This document shows positions 1 through 8,564 of a DNA stretch of 64,000 nt, piece by piece. Numbering within the stretch: the stretch's first letter is position 1; the number at the start of each line of letters is the position of its first letter. The position numbers and the translations under genes are program-made. The notes under the pieces were generated by a model that had not been told where the DNA came from, searched no databases, and saw only the letters and a list, made by a program, of their open reading frames with translations. Source of the DNA: Glaciecola sp. HTCC2999 (GTDB lineage Bacteria > Pseudomonadota > Gammaproteobacteria > Enterobacterales > Alteromonadaceae); assembly GCF_000155775.1 (NCBI RefSeq), contig NZ_DS989812.1, positions 16,990 through 80,989 on the forward strand, in the 5' to 3' direction.

Positions 1-1
1 C

Positions 2-772
2 GTCAGCGGCCACACCGTTTATGCATTTGTTGCACGTGGTTACAAAGCAGGTGGGTTTAATGCCGATGAGCGAGTGCCTGATGCACAGCGTATTTATGAA
101 GCTGAGTACAACTGGCATTATGAGGCGGGTGTGAAATCGCGCTTTGCCGACAATGCTGGCAACCTTCGTTTAGCCCTGTTTTACATGACTCGTGAAAACA
201 CCCATGTCAGTGATTTTGCGACCTTTGCTCAAGATGGCGGTGCGGTTGAATTTATTGATATCGTGGATAATGCTGATACGGGGATCAACCAAGGCGTTGA
301 AGCTGAGTTAGCATGGCAGTTAAGCGAGCGTGTCGATGTTGGTGTGAATTTAGGCTATCTCGATGCCACGTTCAAAGGGTTTACACGCAGTGATGGCCTG
401 ACGGTAGCTAAGCAGGATCAAGCACAAGCGCCAACATTTTCTGGCCAAGCATTCATCAATACGGTCATTGCCGATAACGTTTTATGGCATGTTTCACTTG
501 AGGCTAAAAGCGCGCATCGTTTCTCGGATGGTCATGATGAAATTAACCCAGGCTTTGGTCTATTAAACACGTCTATTACCGTACCATTGTCGGGCGGTTT
601 TGATGGCTGGACGGTGAGTGCGTTTGTGAATAATGTCACGGATAAGGTGTATTATCTGCGCGGGTTTGGTGGCTTTAGTAATGATCCTCGTGACTATTAT
701 GAAACACCAGAGCCGTACGTTCAGTTTGGGTACGGTCGTCAAAGTGGCGTGCAAGTGAGCTATGCTTTTTAA
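2..772 (+). CDS. TonB-dependent receptor, C-terminal part (probable thiamine receptor)
   Basis: The reading frame is open from the first bases of the window, so the gene begins upstream and only about 256 C-terminal residues are seen. They show alternating beta-strand sequence typical of the outer-membrane barrel, an early YKAGGFN motif common in TonB-dependent receptors, and a terminal aromatic residue (SYAF) as expected for BAM-assembled barrels. The stop overlaps the start of the next gene by 11 bases, indicating one operon with the PnuC-family transporter and the kinase. In established work on thiamine-regulated genes, a TonB receptor, PnuT and a thiamine kinase form a salvage operon in marine gammaproteobacteria; I infer thiamine as substrate from that context. 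The plug domain, TonB box and any TPP riboswitch lie outside the window. Confidence 0.85.
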   Translation, partial: VSGHTVYAFVARGYKAGGFNADERVPDAQRIYEAEYNWHYEAGVKSRFADNAGNLRLALFYMTRENTHVSDFATFAQDGGAVEFIDIVDNADTGINQGVEAELAWQLSERVDVGVNLGYLDATFKGFTRSDGLTVAKQDQAQAPTFSGQAFINTVIADNVLWHVSLEAKSAHRFSDGHDEINPGFGLLNTSITVPLSGGFDGWTVSAFVNNVTDKVYYLRGFGGFSNDPRDYYETPEPYVQFGYGRQSGVQVSYAF

Positions 773-1355
773 TTTACTAGAAGTCGGTGCCGTCATTTGT
801 GCACTGGCTTATATGGTCTTAGTGGCGCGCGAACATATCGCGTGCTGGGCCTTTGCGTTTGTTTCGACGGCGCTTTTTACCATTGTATTTTTTGAAGCTG
901 CATTATCATTTAGTATGCTGCTCAATCTTTATTATATGGTGATGACCGGTTATGGTTATTGGCAATGGCGCCAGCCTACAGATAAGGTCGTTAACCCTTC
1001 CACGAGCATACATACACGTCATCCAACCTTCCATCTCACACTGATCAGTATGGGGTTATTGATTAGCGCAGTGTTGATAGCTGGGACGGTAGAAACGATT
1101 GGTGACACTTTCAATCAAGCAATGTTGATTGGCATACTGGATATTGTGGTGAGTGTCTTTAGTGTTATGGCGACCGTCATGGTCGCGCATAAAGTGTATG
1201 AAAACTGGTTTTACTGGATGGCGATTAATGCCTCGGCGGTTGTGCTATACAGTTTATCTGGGCTGTATATGAGTGCTGGGTTATTTGTCATTTATTTTGT
1301 GTTTTCATTGTACGGATGGCGTGAATGGCGCGGATTAATCACGCAAAGGACATAA
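762..1355 (+). CDS. pnuT: PnuC-family transporter, probable thiamine transporter PnuT
   Basis: This 197-residue protein is almost entirely hydrophobic with about seven predicted membrane segments. It carries PnuC-family features: an N-terminal FAFVSTALFT stretch, YYMVMTGYGYWQW around residues 57-69 and a C-terminal YGWREW. PnuC-family proteins are facilitators for vitamin-type substrates that are trapped by phosphorylation inside the cell. It sits between a TonB receptor and a kinase of the thiamine/choline type, which favours thiamine (PnuT) over nicotinamide riboside (PnuC). The start overlaps the receptor stop, so translation is probably coupled. The family call is firm; the substrate is inferred from neighbours. 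Confidence 0.82.
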   Translation: MLFNLLEVGAVICALAYMVLVAREHIACWAFAFVSTALFTIVFFEAALSFSMLLNLYYMVMTGYGYWQWRQPTDKVVNPSTSIHTRHPTFHLTLISMGLLISAVLIAGTVETIGDTFNQAMLIGILDIVVSVFSVMATVMVAHKVYENWFYWMAINASAVVLYSLSGLYMSAGLFVIYFVFSLYGWREWRGLITQRT

Positions 1356-1360
1356 GCGGT

Positions 1361-2338
1361 ATGGCGACATCACACACCGATCACTTAACATTCAATGATG
1401 AGGCGATGGCGATCTTACGCGATGTTGCATCTACGTATGTCGGTGAATCAGTTACACAGCGCACTGTGCAGGTAGCACGTTGTGATGGGACTCATGGTGT
1501 CTGGATAGTGGCTTTTGGTGATGTAAAGTTAGTGTATAAGCAATTCATCACACATGATGCTCAAGCGTTTTCTCATGCCTCGACATTTCAATTACAACGC
1601 ATTCTCTTCCAGCTAGGTTTAGCGGCAGAACCATTATATTTTGACGCTCATAAAGCCGTGTGGATAGAAGCGTACCTGCCTGCGCAGGCACTGCCTGTTG
1701 TAAAGGGTGAAGAGGGAGCCAACAGCTTATCCCATCACAGTGCTAACCATAACAGCACTATCCATAACAGCACTATCCAGAATGGCTCTATCCAAAACAT
1801 AACAATCGATAAGGTTCAAAACGAAACGATCCATATTTTGACCCAGGCGCTGGTTAACTTACATCAAGTCCGCGCAGTCGATGTCCAGAGTAATGGTGAG
1901 GATGGCGAGGGTGATGGCGATAATATAAGATGGCTTGATCCATTTAAACAGGCTGATTATTTATTAGCGCAGCTTACACCGGCTCAAGCCAAGCGCTTCA
2001 CTGACGCACTATCCATGCTACGCACAGATATTCAATCGACAACCAATCAAGATGAACCTTGGGTGCTATGTCATAATGATTTGCATGCGGCACATGTACG
2101 AACAGATAAACGCTGTATCGATTGGGAGTATGCGGGGATAGGTCCTCGGTATTTTGATGTGGCGATGTGTATAACGATTAACCAAATTTCTGCCAGTGCA
2201 CACCATGCGTTTATCGAAGCATATGCCCAGTTAACTGATACCGATCTAGCCTATGTCCAGCAACAAGTCGCCAGTTATTTAAGGCTATGCACGATCATCA
2301 ACCAGATGTGGGAACAAGTCCTCCATCATAGCGCATAA
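1361..2338 (+). CDS. Aminoglycoside/choline-kinase-fold phosphotransferase, probable thiamine kinase
   Basis: The protein of about 325 residues has the APH/choline-kinase signature: the catalytic loop HNDLHAAHV near residue 238 and the metal-binding segment IDWEYAG about 15 residues later. In salvage operons of this type the enzyme phosphorylates imported thiamine and traps it in the cytoplasm. An in-frame ATG at 1325 also exists, but it overlaps pnuT; ATG 1361 is preceded by an AAAGGA ribosome site about 10 bases upstream and was preferred. An odd feature is an Asn/Ser/Thr/Ile-rich insertion around residues 130-149, coded by a 15-bp tandem repeat (1748-1807). The substrate is inferred from context; another small-molecule kinase role is possible. 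Confidence 0.72.
   Translation: MATSHTDHLTFNDEAMAILRDVASTYVGESVTQRTVQVARCDGTHGVWIVAFGDVKLVYKQFITHDAQAFSHASTFQLQRILFQLGLAAEPLYFDAHKAVWIEAYLPAQALPVVKGEEGANSLSHHSANHNSTIHNSTIQNGSIQNITIDKVQNETIHILTQALVNLHQVRAVDVQSNGEDGEGDGDNIRWLDPFKQADYLLAQLTPAQAKRFTDALSMLRTDIQSTTNQDEPWVLCHNDLHAAHVRTDKRCIDWEYAGIGPRYFDVAMCITINQISASAHHAFIEAYAQLTDTDLAYVQQQVASYLRLCTIINQMWEQVLHHSA
1748..1807 (+). repeat. 15-bp coding minisatellite, about four diverged copies
   Basis: Four successive 15-base units encode HNSTI, HNSTI, QNGSI and QNITI inside the kinase gene. The unit keeps the reading frame, so copy-number change would lengthen a surface loop without breaking the gene. The first two copies are nearly identical at the DNA level, which suggests recent expansion. 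Confidence 0.75.
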
Positions 2339-2348
2339 GTGTTTTTTC

Positions 2349-2376
2349 TTTACCTTTAGGTAAAGCCTTGTATAAT
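2349..2376 (+). promoter_or_regulatory. Probable sigma-70 promoter of tRNA-Trp and rfaH
   Basis: A consensus TATAAT lies at 2371-2376, with a TTTACC-like -35 at 2349-2354 and a 16-base spacer. It is placed about 17 bases before the tRNA 5' end, as expected for a stable RNA promoter. No second promoter can be fitted between the tRNA and rfaH. Confidence 0.65.
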
Positions 2377-2392
2377 GCTCAGCGTTTGTTGC

Positions 2393-2469
2393 AGGGGCGT
2401 AGTTCCAATTGGTAGAACAGCGGTCTCCAAAACCGATGGTTGGGGGTTCGAATCCCTCCGCCCCTGCCA
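2393..2469 (+). tRNA. tRNA-Trp (anticodon CCA)
   Basis: The acceptor stem AGGGGCG pairs with CGCCCCT. The anticodon loop CTCCAAA gives anticodon CCA. The T-arm GGTTCGAATCC is canonical, and the discriminator G and the encoded CCA end are present (77 nt including CCA). The gene lies only 23 bases before the rfaH start, so the two are probably transcribed together. Confidence 0.97.
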
Positions 2470-2492
2470 AATTTTCTTAGAAGGCTTTTCTC

Positions 2493-3023
2493 ATGTCTGA
2501 TACATCTTCATCGCTTTTTTCGGGCCCTCAAGGAAAAGTATGGTACTTACTCTATTGTAAAGCCAAAGAAGAAGGCCGTGCCGTAATGCACTTAGCCAAT
2601 CAAGGTATCGACGCATTTTATCCCAAAGCGAATATCACCAAAGTCCTGCGCGGTAAGCGTCAGACTGTCGAAGAAGCATTATTCCCAAACTATGTTTTTG
2701 CTCAACTTGATCACGATGTCCATAATTTTACCTCGGTGCGCTCCACTCGAGGAGTAATCGGGTTTGTGAAACAGGGAAAGGATTATCAAAAAGTCTCTCA
2801 AGCGTTGATTGATGTGTTTGTGCAGTGTGATACGGTGGATAAACTCGATAGCGCATTGCCAACCAAAGGGGATAATGTCATGTTACAACATCCTCAATAT
2901 CAAAATATCCCCGCGATTTACCAAGAGCCCAAAGGTGAAAATCGAGCAATATTACTGATCCACTTGCTCAATAAGCCGGTGGAATTAGTCGTAGACAATA
3001 GCCAATTTACCAAAAAGGATTAG
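2493..3023 (+). CDS. rfaH: Transcription antitermination protein RfaH
   Basis: This 176-residue NusG paralogue has the N-terminal NGN domain beginning WYLLYCKAKEEGRA and continuing through FYPKANI, ALFPNYVFAQL and VRSTRGVIGFV, the pattern of RfaH. A short KOW-type C-terminal part follows. RfaH joins RNA polymerase at ops sites in leaders of long envelope and polysaccharide operons, suppresses termination and recruits ribosomes. A matching ops-like element is at 9839-9853 in this window, before the EPS operon. The ATG has an AGAAGG ribosome site 8 bases upstream that overlaps TTCTTAGAA. Because the tRNA-Trp gene ends 23 bases before the start, rfaH expression likely depends on processing of a tRNA-mRNA transcript. 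Confidence 0.92.
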   Translation: MSDTSSSLFSGPQGKVWYLLYCKAKEEGRAVMHLANQGIDAFYPKANITKVLRGKRQTVEEALFPNYVFAQLDHDVHNFTSVRSTRGVIGFVKQGKDYQKVSQALIDVFVQCDTVDKLDSALPTKGDNVMLQHPQYQNIPAIYQEPKGENRAILLIHLLNKPVELVVDNSQFTKKD

Positions 3024-3067
3024 GCTAGGCGTTAACGCTGGATGATAGCGCCACTATTATCTTTGAT

Positions 3068-3084
3068 CTAAGAAAATGGCTTAG
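3068..3084. promoter_or_regulatory. 7-3-7 palindrome CTAAGAA-AAT-GGCTTAG before the YjbH-like gene
   Basis: The left arm matches the consensus fully and the right arm matches five of seven positions. A possible -10 element TATTAT sits just upstream at 3056-3061, so the palindrome would lie near the transcription start of the 3131 gene. It has the same spacing as copies at 9566, 30088, 32365 and 37014. It may be a protein-binding operator or a short RNA hairpin in the leader. Confidence 0.5.
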
Positions 3085-3130
3085 AAGGATCAGCGATGTT
3101 CTCATTGTAGTCACCCATTTCATCGGTATA

Positions 3131-5743
3131 ATGTGCGTCATATTGTCTAGCTGTACCAAGAATAAGTATATTGTGTTGTCGTTAAGCCCTTTTTCATTAT
3201 TGAGCGTGTCATTTGCCAAGCTTGCCAAGGCAAAGTGGTGGTTCATGATCGTGCTTTGTGCATGGGCTTTTCATACGATGATCCCTCGTGTCCACGCGAC
3301 TAATATTTACGAGCCGGTCGCCGATGTCCCCATTGATGGTCAATTTTCCTTTAGCCTGACTCAAGATAATATTGGTCAACACGCTGATCTTGCTTATCAA
3401 GTCACCCCGTGGATGATGATGGGGGCAAACTATGTGCAGCTCAATCACCCAGAGCGTTTTGCGTCATTTCGATTTGATGCATTAGTGAAGGTACGTGATG
3501 CACAAGGTTATTTACCTGCCATTCATTTAGGAATGCGTGATTTTACTAATCAAGCGAACCTGAAAACGCCTTTTGCCGTAGCATCTTGGTATCATAAACA
3601 GTGGCAGTTTGAAGCAGGTGCTGATACTCATATTTATAGCAGTATTGGGTACACACATCCTCGATACCCACTTACATTTCAAGCTAGTTATCATGATCAA
3701 GGGCGTTTGCTGGTTGAGCGATCATGGTACCAGCAAGATGCACAGTCTCACAACAGTGATGCATTACCGCTATCGTCAGTTCGCCTACAAGCACGTCCAG
3801 CCAAATTTATGTTGTCTAGTCGGTGGGAGTTTCAACCCGGTATAGAGCTCGGTGTGAGTATCGGCGACAATCAGCATTGGGGCTTATCGATAAAGGCGAC
3901 TTTAGATAGTCAACGCTCGCCGGCCAGGTATAAGGCACCCACGACACCGGATACGGTTGTTTCTGAAACGTCGGTGGATTTGACCAAGACATTTGAAAAT
4001 TTAGATATGCGTTTACATGGGGTAGTGTCTGAGACCGATAATGAGACTAGTACTAACGCCACTGCCACTGAAAGTCAGAATAACAGTAATGTGAAGTCGC
4101 CTTCGGATAGATTATTAATCGGGGTGAGTCAAAGTGCCTATCCATATTGGCCTGATGCCATTAGCCAAGCTCATTCGGCGTTGACCCACGTACTCCCGTT
4201 GGATATTGGCAGTGTGGATTATGTGATCCATACCGATGCTAAACCGATGATGCGGGTGCATAAAGATATCACCCGAAATGAGTTGTTCAAAGATTTTAGT
4301 GACTCGCAACGGGTTCATCCTTTAACAATGAATGATTTGGTGCAGTTAGATGCTCATTGGCAAATAGCATCACCACAATGGCGAGTGTCATTAGAACATC
4401 AAGGATGGTTAGGCGAACAAGCATCTCCCATTCATCATCTTTTACAAGCCCATGGAGCGATGCAATGGCAGTTCGATGTGAACTGGTCTGTATTCGGGCA
4501 AATGAATCTAGATATCGCAGAAGATAACACCAGTGACAGCGCATTTACGATCAATGATATCAACCCGCGCTTAGCACGTACCCAAGCCCAAAATATTCAT
4601 ATTCCGCAACTTATGCTCCAATACCATGATACGGCGGTGGTCACGCAGTTTGGCCATCAAGCTAATTTACATTACCAAGTTAATGGTGGATATTTAGCGG
4701 ATAATTGGGCAGGGGTTGGAGTCGATGTTTTATACCAACCATGGCAGACACGTCTAGCTTATGGGATCTCGCTGGCCCAATTAACCGCCCGAAAAATCGA
4801 TGGACTGCTATCACTGTCTGATGATGAACATTTAACTACTCATATCGATAACGATCCAGATGCGTTTACTGCACTCGGGAGTGTGTTTTGGGGAACACCG
4901 TTTTATGATATTGATGTAGCACTGCATGCAGGCCGTTTTGTCGGACAAGATACAGGCACAAAATTTGAATTAAGACGGACGTTTGACAATGGTTGGCAAT
5001 TTGGGATCTGGGGCAGTCGCACCCACCATGATGGTCAACGCTTTTCGGATCATGGATTATATTTATCCATTCCCCTAGATACTGCCTTAGCTAAGACGAA
5101 CAGCTATACTCGGCATATTGATTTTAACAGTCACATAAATCAAATAGAAAATACGGGTGGTTATATGCTACCATACGGCGCGTCAAATACTTGGTGGTCG
5201 CAGCGCGCTGCATTTAAGTCGTTAACGCGTAAAAGAGAGTCTTCACGGCAGCGACAGTTTTATACATCAGATAAAGCCAACACTTGGCTATTAGTCGTGG
5301 GGGGTTATGAAGTGACCGGTCAGGTACGCTATATTACCCCAACCGTTGATGGGACTCATGCTACCGGAGGCACTCAAGATAATCAGGTCGCTTATTACCA
5401 GTTCGAGTCAGATAATGGCGATAGACTTCGCTTTACTCAAGATGGGATCATGAGTATTGACCGACTGGCCCAGCGGCCCTTGAATATGCAATTTAATGAT
5501 GTATCTGCATCTGAGTCTGTTGACGAGGCGAGTGTACTTCGCCAAGTGACGGTCGGTCAGCTAAATTATGCCGCTTACCGATGCAGTGCATTAACACGGT
5601 TGAGTTTTACCGCGTCACAGCGATGTGAGAGTCAGCCTTCCCATCGTGTTGAACTACAATACGATAAAGATTTTAGGCCAGTGCGCATAGCGCAGTGGTT
5701 AGTATATATGAATCAACATTTAGAATTAAAGAGGCTAAATTAG
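3131..5743 (+). CDS. YjbH-family outer-membrane exopolysaccharide protein
   Basis: The protein has up to 870 residues, with many amphipathic strands and repeated aromatic-ended segments, and resembles YjbH-family (DUF940) beta-barrel proteins found with exopolysaccharide genes. It probably acts in the outer membrane in polymer export or retention. The exact start is unclear: a start at ATG 3245 would give a clean signal peptide ending ...PRVHA before TNIYEP, while the 3131 start adds 38 residues. The last 200 residues, after GGYMLPYGA, are less barrel-like and may be a separate domain. The stop is two bases before the start of the SLBB gene, so both belong to one export operon with wzz. The family call rests on general pattern and context. 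Confidence 0.65.
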   Translation: MCVILSSCTKNKYIVLSLSPFSLLSVSFAKLAKAKWWFMIVLCAWAFHTMIPRVHATNIYEPVADVPIDGQFSFSLTQDNIGQHADLAYQVTPWMMMGANYVQLNHPERFASFRFDALVKVRDAQGYLPAIHLGMRDFTNQANLKTPFAVASWYHKQWQFEAGADTHIYSSIGYTHPRYPLTFQASYHDQGRLLVERSWYQQDAQSHNSDALPLSSVRLQARPAKFMLSSRWEFQPGIELGVSIGDNQHWGLSIKATLDSQRSPARYKAPTTPDTVVSETSVDLTKTFENLDMRLHGVVSETDNETSTNATATESQNNSNVKSPSDRLLIGVSQSAYPYWPDAISQAHSALTHVLPLDIGSVDYVIHTDAKPMMRVHKDITRNELFKDFSDSQRVHPLTMNDLVQLDAHWQIASPQWRVSLEHQGWLGEQASPIHHLLQAHGAMQWQFDVNWSVFGQMNLDIAEDNTSDSAFTINDINPRLARTQAQNIHIPQLMLQYHDTAVVTQFGHQANLHYQVNGGYLADNWAGVGVDVLYQPWQTRLAYGISLAQLTARKIDGLLSLSDDEHLTTHIDNDPDAFTALGSVFWGTPFYDIDVALHAGRFVGQDTGTKFELRRTFDNGWQFGIWGSRTHHDGQRFSDHGLYLSIPLDTALAKTNSYTRHIDFNSHINQIENTGGYMLPYGASNTWWSQRAAFKSLTRKRESSRQRQFYTSDKANTWLLVVGGYEVTGQVRYITPTVDGTHATGGTQDNQVAYYQFESDNGDRLRFTQDGIMSIDRLAQRPLNMQFNDVSASESVDEASVLRQVTVGQLNYAAYRCSALTRLSFTASQRCESQPSHRVELQYDKDFRPVRIAQWLVYMNQHLELKRLN

Positions 5744-5745
5744 CC

Positions 5746-8556
5746 ATGGAAATGGAGTTAACTTTGAATACATTATCTCGTCGGATCACCACGTTATTAG
5801 TAACAGGTGTGAGTTTGATTGCATTTCAACTGCACGCACAGCAACCTACTGCTGAGCAGCTGAAGATGTTTCAGTCTCTGCCTAAAGCTCAGCAAGCCGC
5901 GTTAGCGAAGCAGTACGGTGTGGATTTAAATGCCATTCAAGGCGCCGGTGGTGCCCCTGCACAAATTTCTAATCCCAATGTTGTCATTCCCACCGCCCCC
6001 GATAGCGCCGAAACGGTTGAAGAAGATATTGTGGAAGAAGCGGCCAAAGAAACTACCGCAGACACGAAAGAATCGCGTAATACCCAGATGGATCTGCAGA
6101 TGTTTGGGTATGATCTATTTGCGGGTGCGCCGACGACGTTTGCCCCTGCTACAGATATTCCTGTTCCGGGTGAATATATCGTAGGACCTGGCGATAACAT
6201 CAACCTAAACCTATACGGTAAAACGAACTCACAGTTAACGGTTGTCGTTGATCGTGAAGGCAAAATTAATGTCCCTGAGTTAGGGCCAATTCATGTGGCG
6301 GGCTTATCGTTCCAAGAGCTCAAAGCCATGATGAAAGAAGAAGTGAAACAACGGGCAATTGGGCTAAGTGTCTTAACTACATTGGGTGAATTACGCTCAG
6401 TGCGTATTTTCATTTTAGGTGAAGCAAACCGTCCAGGTTCATACACCGTGAGCTCATTATCGACGATCACTAATGCCTTATTTGTCAGTGGCGGGATCAA
6501 AAAGACCGGTTCATTACGTAATATCCAATTAAAGCGTAACGGGCAGTTGGTCTCGACGTTTGATTTATATGACTTACTGTTAAAGGGCGATACGAGCGAT
6601 GATGTGCGCGTATTACCGGGTGATGTGATTTTTGTGCCGCCGGTAGGTAAAACTGTGGGGATTGGCGGTGAAGTGAAACGCAGCGCGATTTTTGAACTCA
6701 AAGAAGAAACGACCTTTGCCGATCTTGTGCAGCTCAGCGGCGGTTTCTTACCGACGACTTATTTACCCGCAACCAAAGTGAACCGGATTGATACGACAGG
6801 ACAACGAACCATCCTGGATCTGGACTTAAGTGACAGCGCAAATCTTCAACGCAGCTTAAATAATGGCGATCTGGTACGTGTATTTTCTATTTTAGATAGC
6901 TTAGAAGATGTTGTCACTGTGGCAGGCCATGTGTATCGTCCAGGTAACTATGCATTCAATGACGGTATGCACGTAGGCGATATCTTAGCGGATATCAAAG
7001 ATGTACTGCCTAATGTGGATTTAAGTTATGCCCTGATCCGTCGTGAAACACCGGTCAATCGTGAAATTTATTTTGAACAGTTTGCACTGAGAGATGTATT
7101 TGCTGGTCAAACAGTTGCATTAGCCCCACGTGATAAAGTGGTCGTATTTGCCAATGACGGTGAACGAGATGCTCTCATCGCTGACGATATTGCGCGTCTT
7201 CGTGGTCAAACGATGTTAAATGAGCCGGCTAAAGTAGTCAGTGTCGTGGGACCGGTGAAACAGCCTGGTAGCTACCCATTGATGCAAGGCATGAGTGTGA
7301 AGCAATTACTCCAAGCGGCGGGTAACTTAACCCTGACAGCAGAAGAAGAGTATGCGGTCATTATTCGTCGTAATGCGCAGCGTGATGTGGAAGTGGTGAC
7401 ACTGAACTTATCGGATGATGCGTTATTAGCGACATCACTTCAAGCAGAAGACCAGTTATATGTGTTTGGAAAAGACCAAGACCGAGCAGACACACTTGCG
7501 CCAGTCATGTCACAATTAGCCGATCAAGCCACTAAAGAGTTAGAAAATCAGCTGATCACTATCTCCGGTGAAGTGCGCTTTCCTGGTACCTATCCGTATT
7601 CTAAAGACATGACGATCCCAGAGATTGTGTTAGCTGCCGGTGGTTTAACCGAATCTGCGTACTTAGAGGAAATAGAGATCTCTCGTTTCTTCACCGATAA
7701 GAGCTCGATAGCGAGTCGTAACACTTATCAGGTGAACTTAGGCGCTGAATTGAGTGATCCAAAAACGAAGCTACAAGCTAAGGATGTGATCCAGGTTCGC
7801 CGGATCCCGCAATGGTACGAAGACCAGTATATTGAGTTAGGCGGTGAGTTTGTCTTTCCTGGTCGTTACTTGGTCAAAGACGGTGAATCGTTACGCAGTG
7901 TGATTGAACGAGCAGGCGGTTTTACACATTTGGCTTATCCTGGTGCGGCGGTATTTATGCGTGACTCGGTGAAAGATAAAAACGTCGAAGAGTTGGCGCG
8001 TTTGGAAAAAGTCTTAGAAAAACAAATTGAAATTGCGTTAGCAGCCAAAGCCATGTCAGCGACATTAGGTGTACAGACAGCATCACCAGATAAGGATAAG
8101 ATCGCCAATCTCATTCAAGGGGATGATATGGATGGATTAGGGCGTGTTGCAATTGATTTAACCGCGCAAGTCAGTGGTCAAAACAGCCCGATTGAAGTAT
8201 TCCCGAATGATAAATTATTTGTACCGCGTAAACCGGCAACCGTCCAAATCTTAGGTGAAGTACAAATGAACTCAGCCCATGTATTTAATGGTGACTTATC
8301 ATTGTCAGATTATTTAGCGCTTGCCGGAGGCACGACACAATTTGCAGATGAATCAGGAATATATGTTATCCGTGCTGATGGACGTGTTGTCACACCAAAC
8401 AGCTGGTTTAGCTACACTAATAGCGATATTCAAGCCGGGGATACCATTGTGGTGCCATTAGATGTGAACTTACGTGACGGGTTAGGCTTATGGCAACAAG
8501 TCACGCAAATTATCTATAACAGTGCTGTGGCAGTTGCTGCTATTCGTGGTCTATAG
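5746..8556 (+). CDS. Wza-like polysaccharide export protein with multiple SLBB domains
   Basis: The mature part opens with a poly_export domain near residues 140-220 (PGEYIVGPGDNINLNLYGK, then EGKINVPELGPIHVAG). At least five SLBB modules follow, each with a V.GEV..PG.Y-type strand and an AGG turn. The C-terminus LWQQVTQIIYNSAVAVAAI looks like a terminal membrane helix. At about 936 residues it is much longer than Wza (about 380) but of a size seen in SLBB proteins of marine gammaproteobacteria. It likely forms the periplasmic and outer-membrane conduit for the EPS. A Sec signal ending FQLHA has no lipobox cysteine. Starts at ATG 5746 and at TTG 5764 (which has a well-placed GGAG) are both possible; 5746 is used here. 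Confidence 0.88.
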   Translation: MEMELTLNTLSRRITTLLVTGVSLIAFQLHAQQPTAEQLKMFQSLPKAQQAALAKQYGVDLNAIQGAGGAPAQISNPNVVIPTAPDSAETVEEDIVEEAAKETTADTKESRNTQMDLQMFGYDLFAGAPTTFAPATDIPVPGEYIVGPGDNINLNLYGKTNSQLTVVVDREGKINVPELGPIHVAGLSFQELKAMMKEEVKQRAIGLSVLTTLGELRSVRIFILGEANRPGSYTVSSLSTITNALFVSGGIKKTGSLRNIQLKRNGQLVSTFDLYDLLLKGDTSDDVRVLPGDVIFVPPVGKTVGIGGEVKRSAIFELKEETTFADLVQLSGGFLPTTYLPATKVNRIDTTGQRTILDLDLSDSANLQRSLNNGDLVRVFSILDSLEDVVTVAGHVYRPGNYAFNDGMHVGDILADIKDVLPNVDLSYALIRRETPVNREIYFEQFALRDVFAGQTVALAPRDKVVVFANDGERDALIADDIARLRGQTMLNEPAKVVSVVGPVKQPGSYPLMQGMSVKQLLQAAGNLTLTAEEEYAVIIRRNAQRDVEVVTLNLSDDALLATSLQAEDQLYVFGKDQDRADTLAPVMSQLADQATKELENQLITISGEVRFPGTYPYSKDMTIPEIVLAAGGLTESAYLEEIEISRFFTDKSSIASRNTYQVNLGAELSDPKTKLQAKDVIQVRRIPQWYEDQYIELGGEFVFPGRYLVKDGESLRSVIERAGGFTHLAYPGAAVFMRDSVKDKNVEELARLEKVLEKQIEIALAAKAMSATLGVQTASPDKDKIANLIQGDDMDGLGRVAIDLTAQVSGQNSPIEVFPNDKLFVPRKPATVQILGEVQMNSAHVFNGDLSLSDYLALAGGTTQFADESGIYVIRADGRVVTPNSWFSYTNSDIQAGDTIVVPLDVNLRDGLGLWQQVTQIIYNSAVAVAAIRGL

Positions 8557-8564
8557 GAGTTATC

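Noticed and set aside
2348-2365. Inverted repeat CTTTACC/GGTAAAG as a terminator after the kinase gene
   Set aside because: No T-run follows on either strand, and the repeat overlaps the -35 of the tRNA promoter.
2285-2470. A 61-residue minus-strand frame across tRNA-Trp
   Set aside because: It is the reverse complement of the tRNA gene and the end of the kinase gene; such GAEGFEPPT-type translations are a known artefact.
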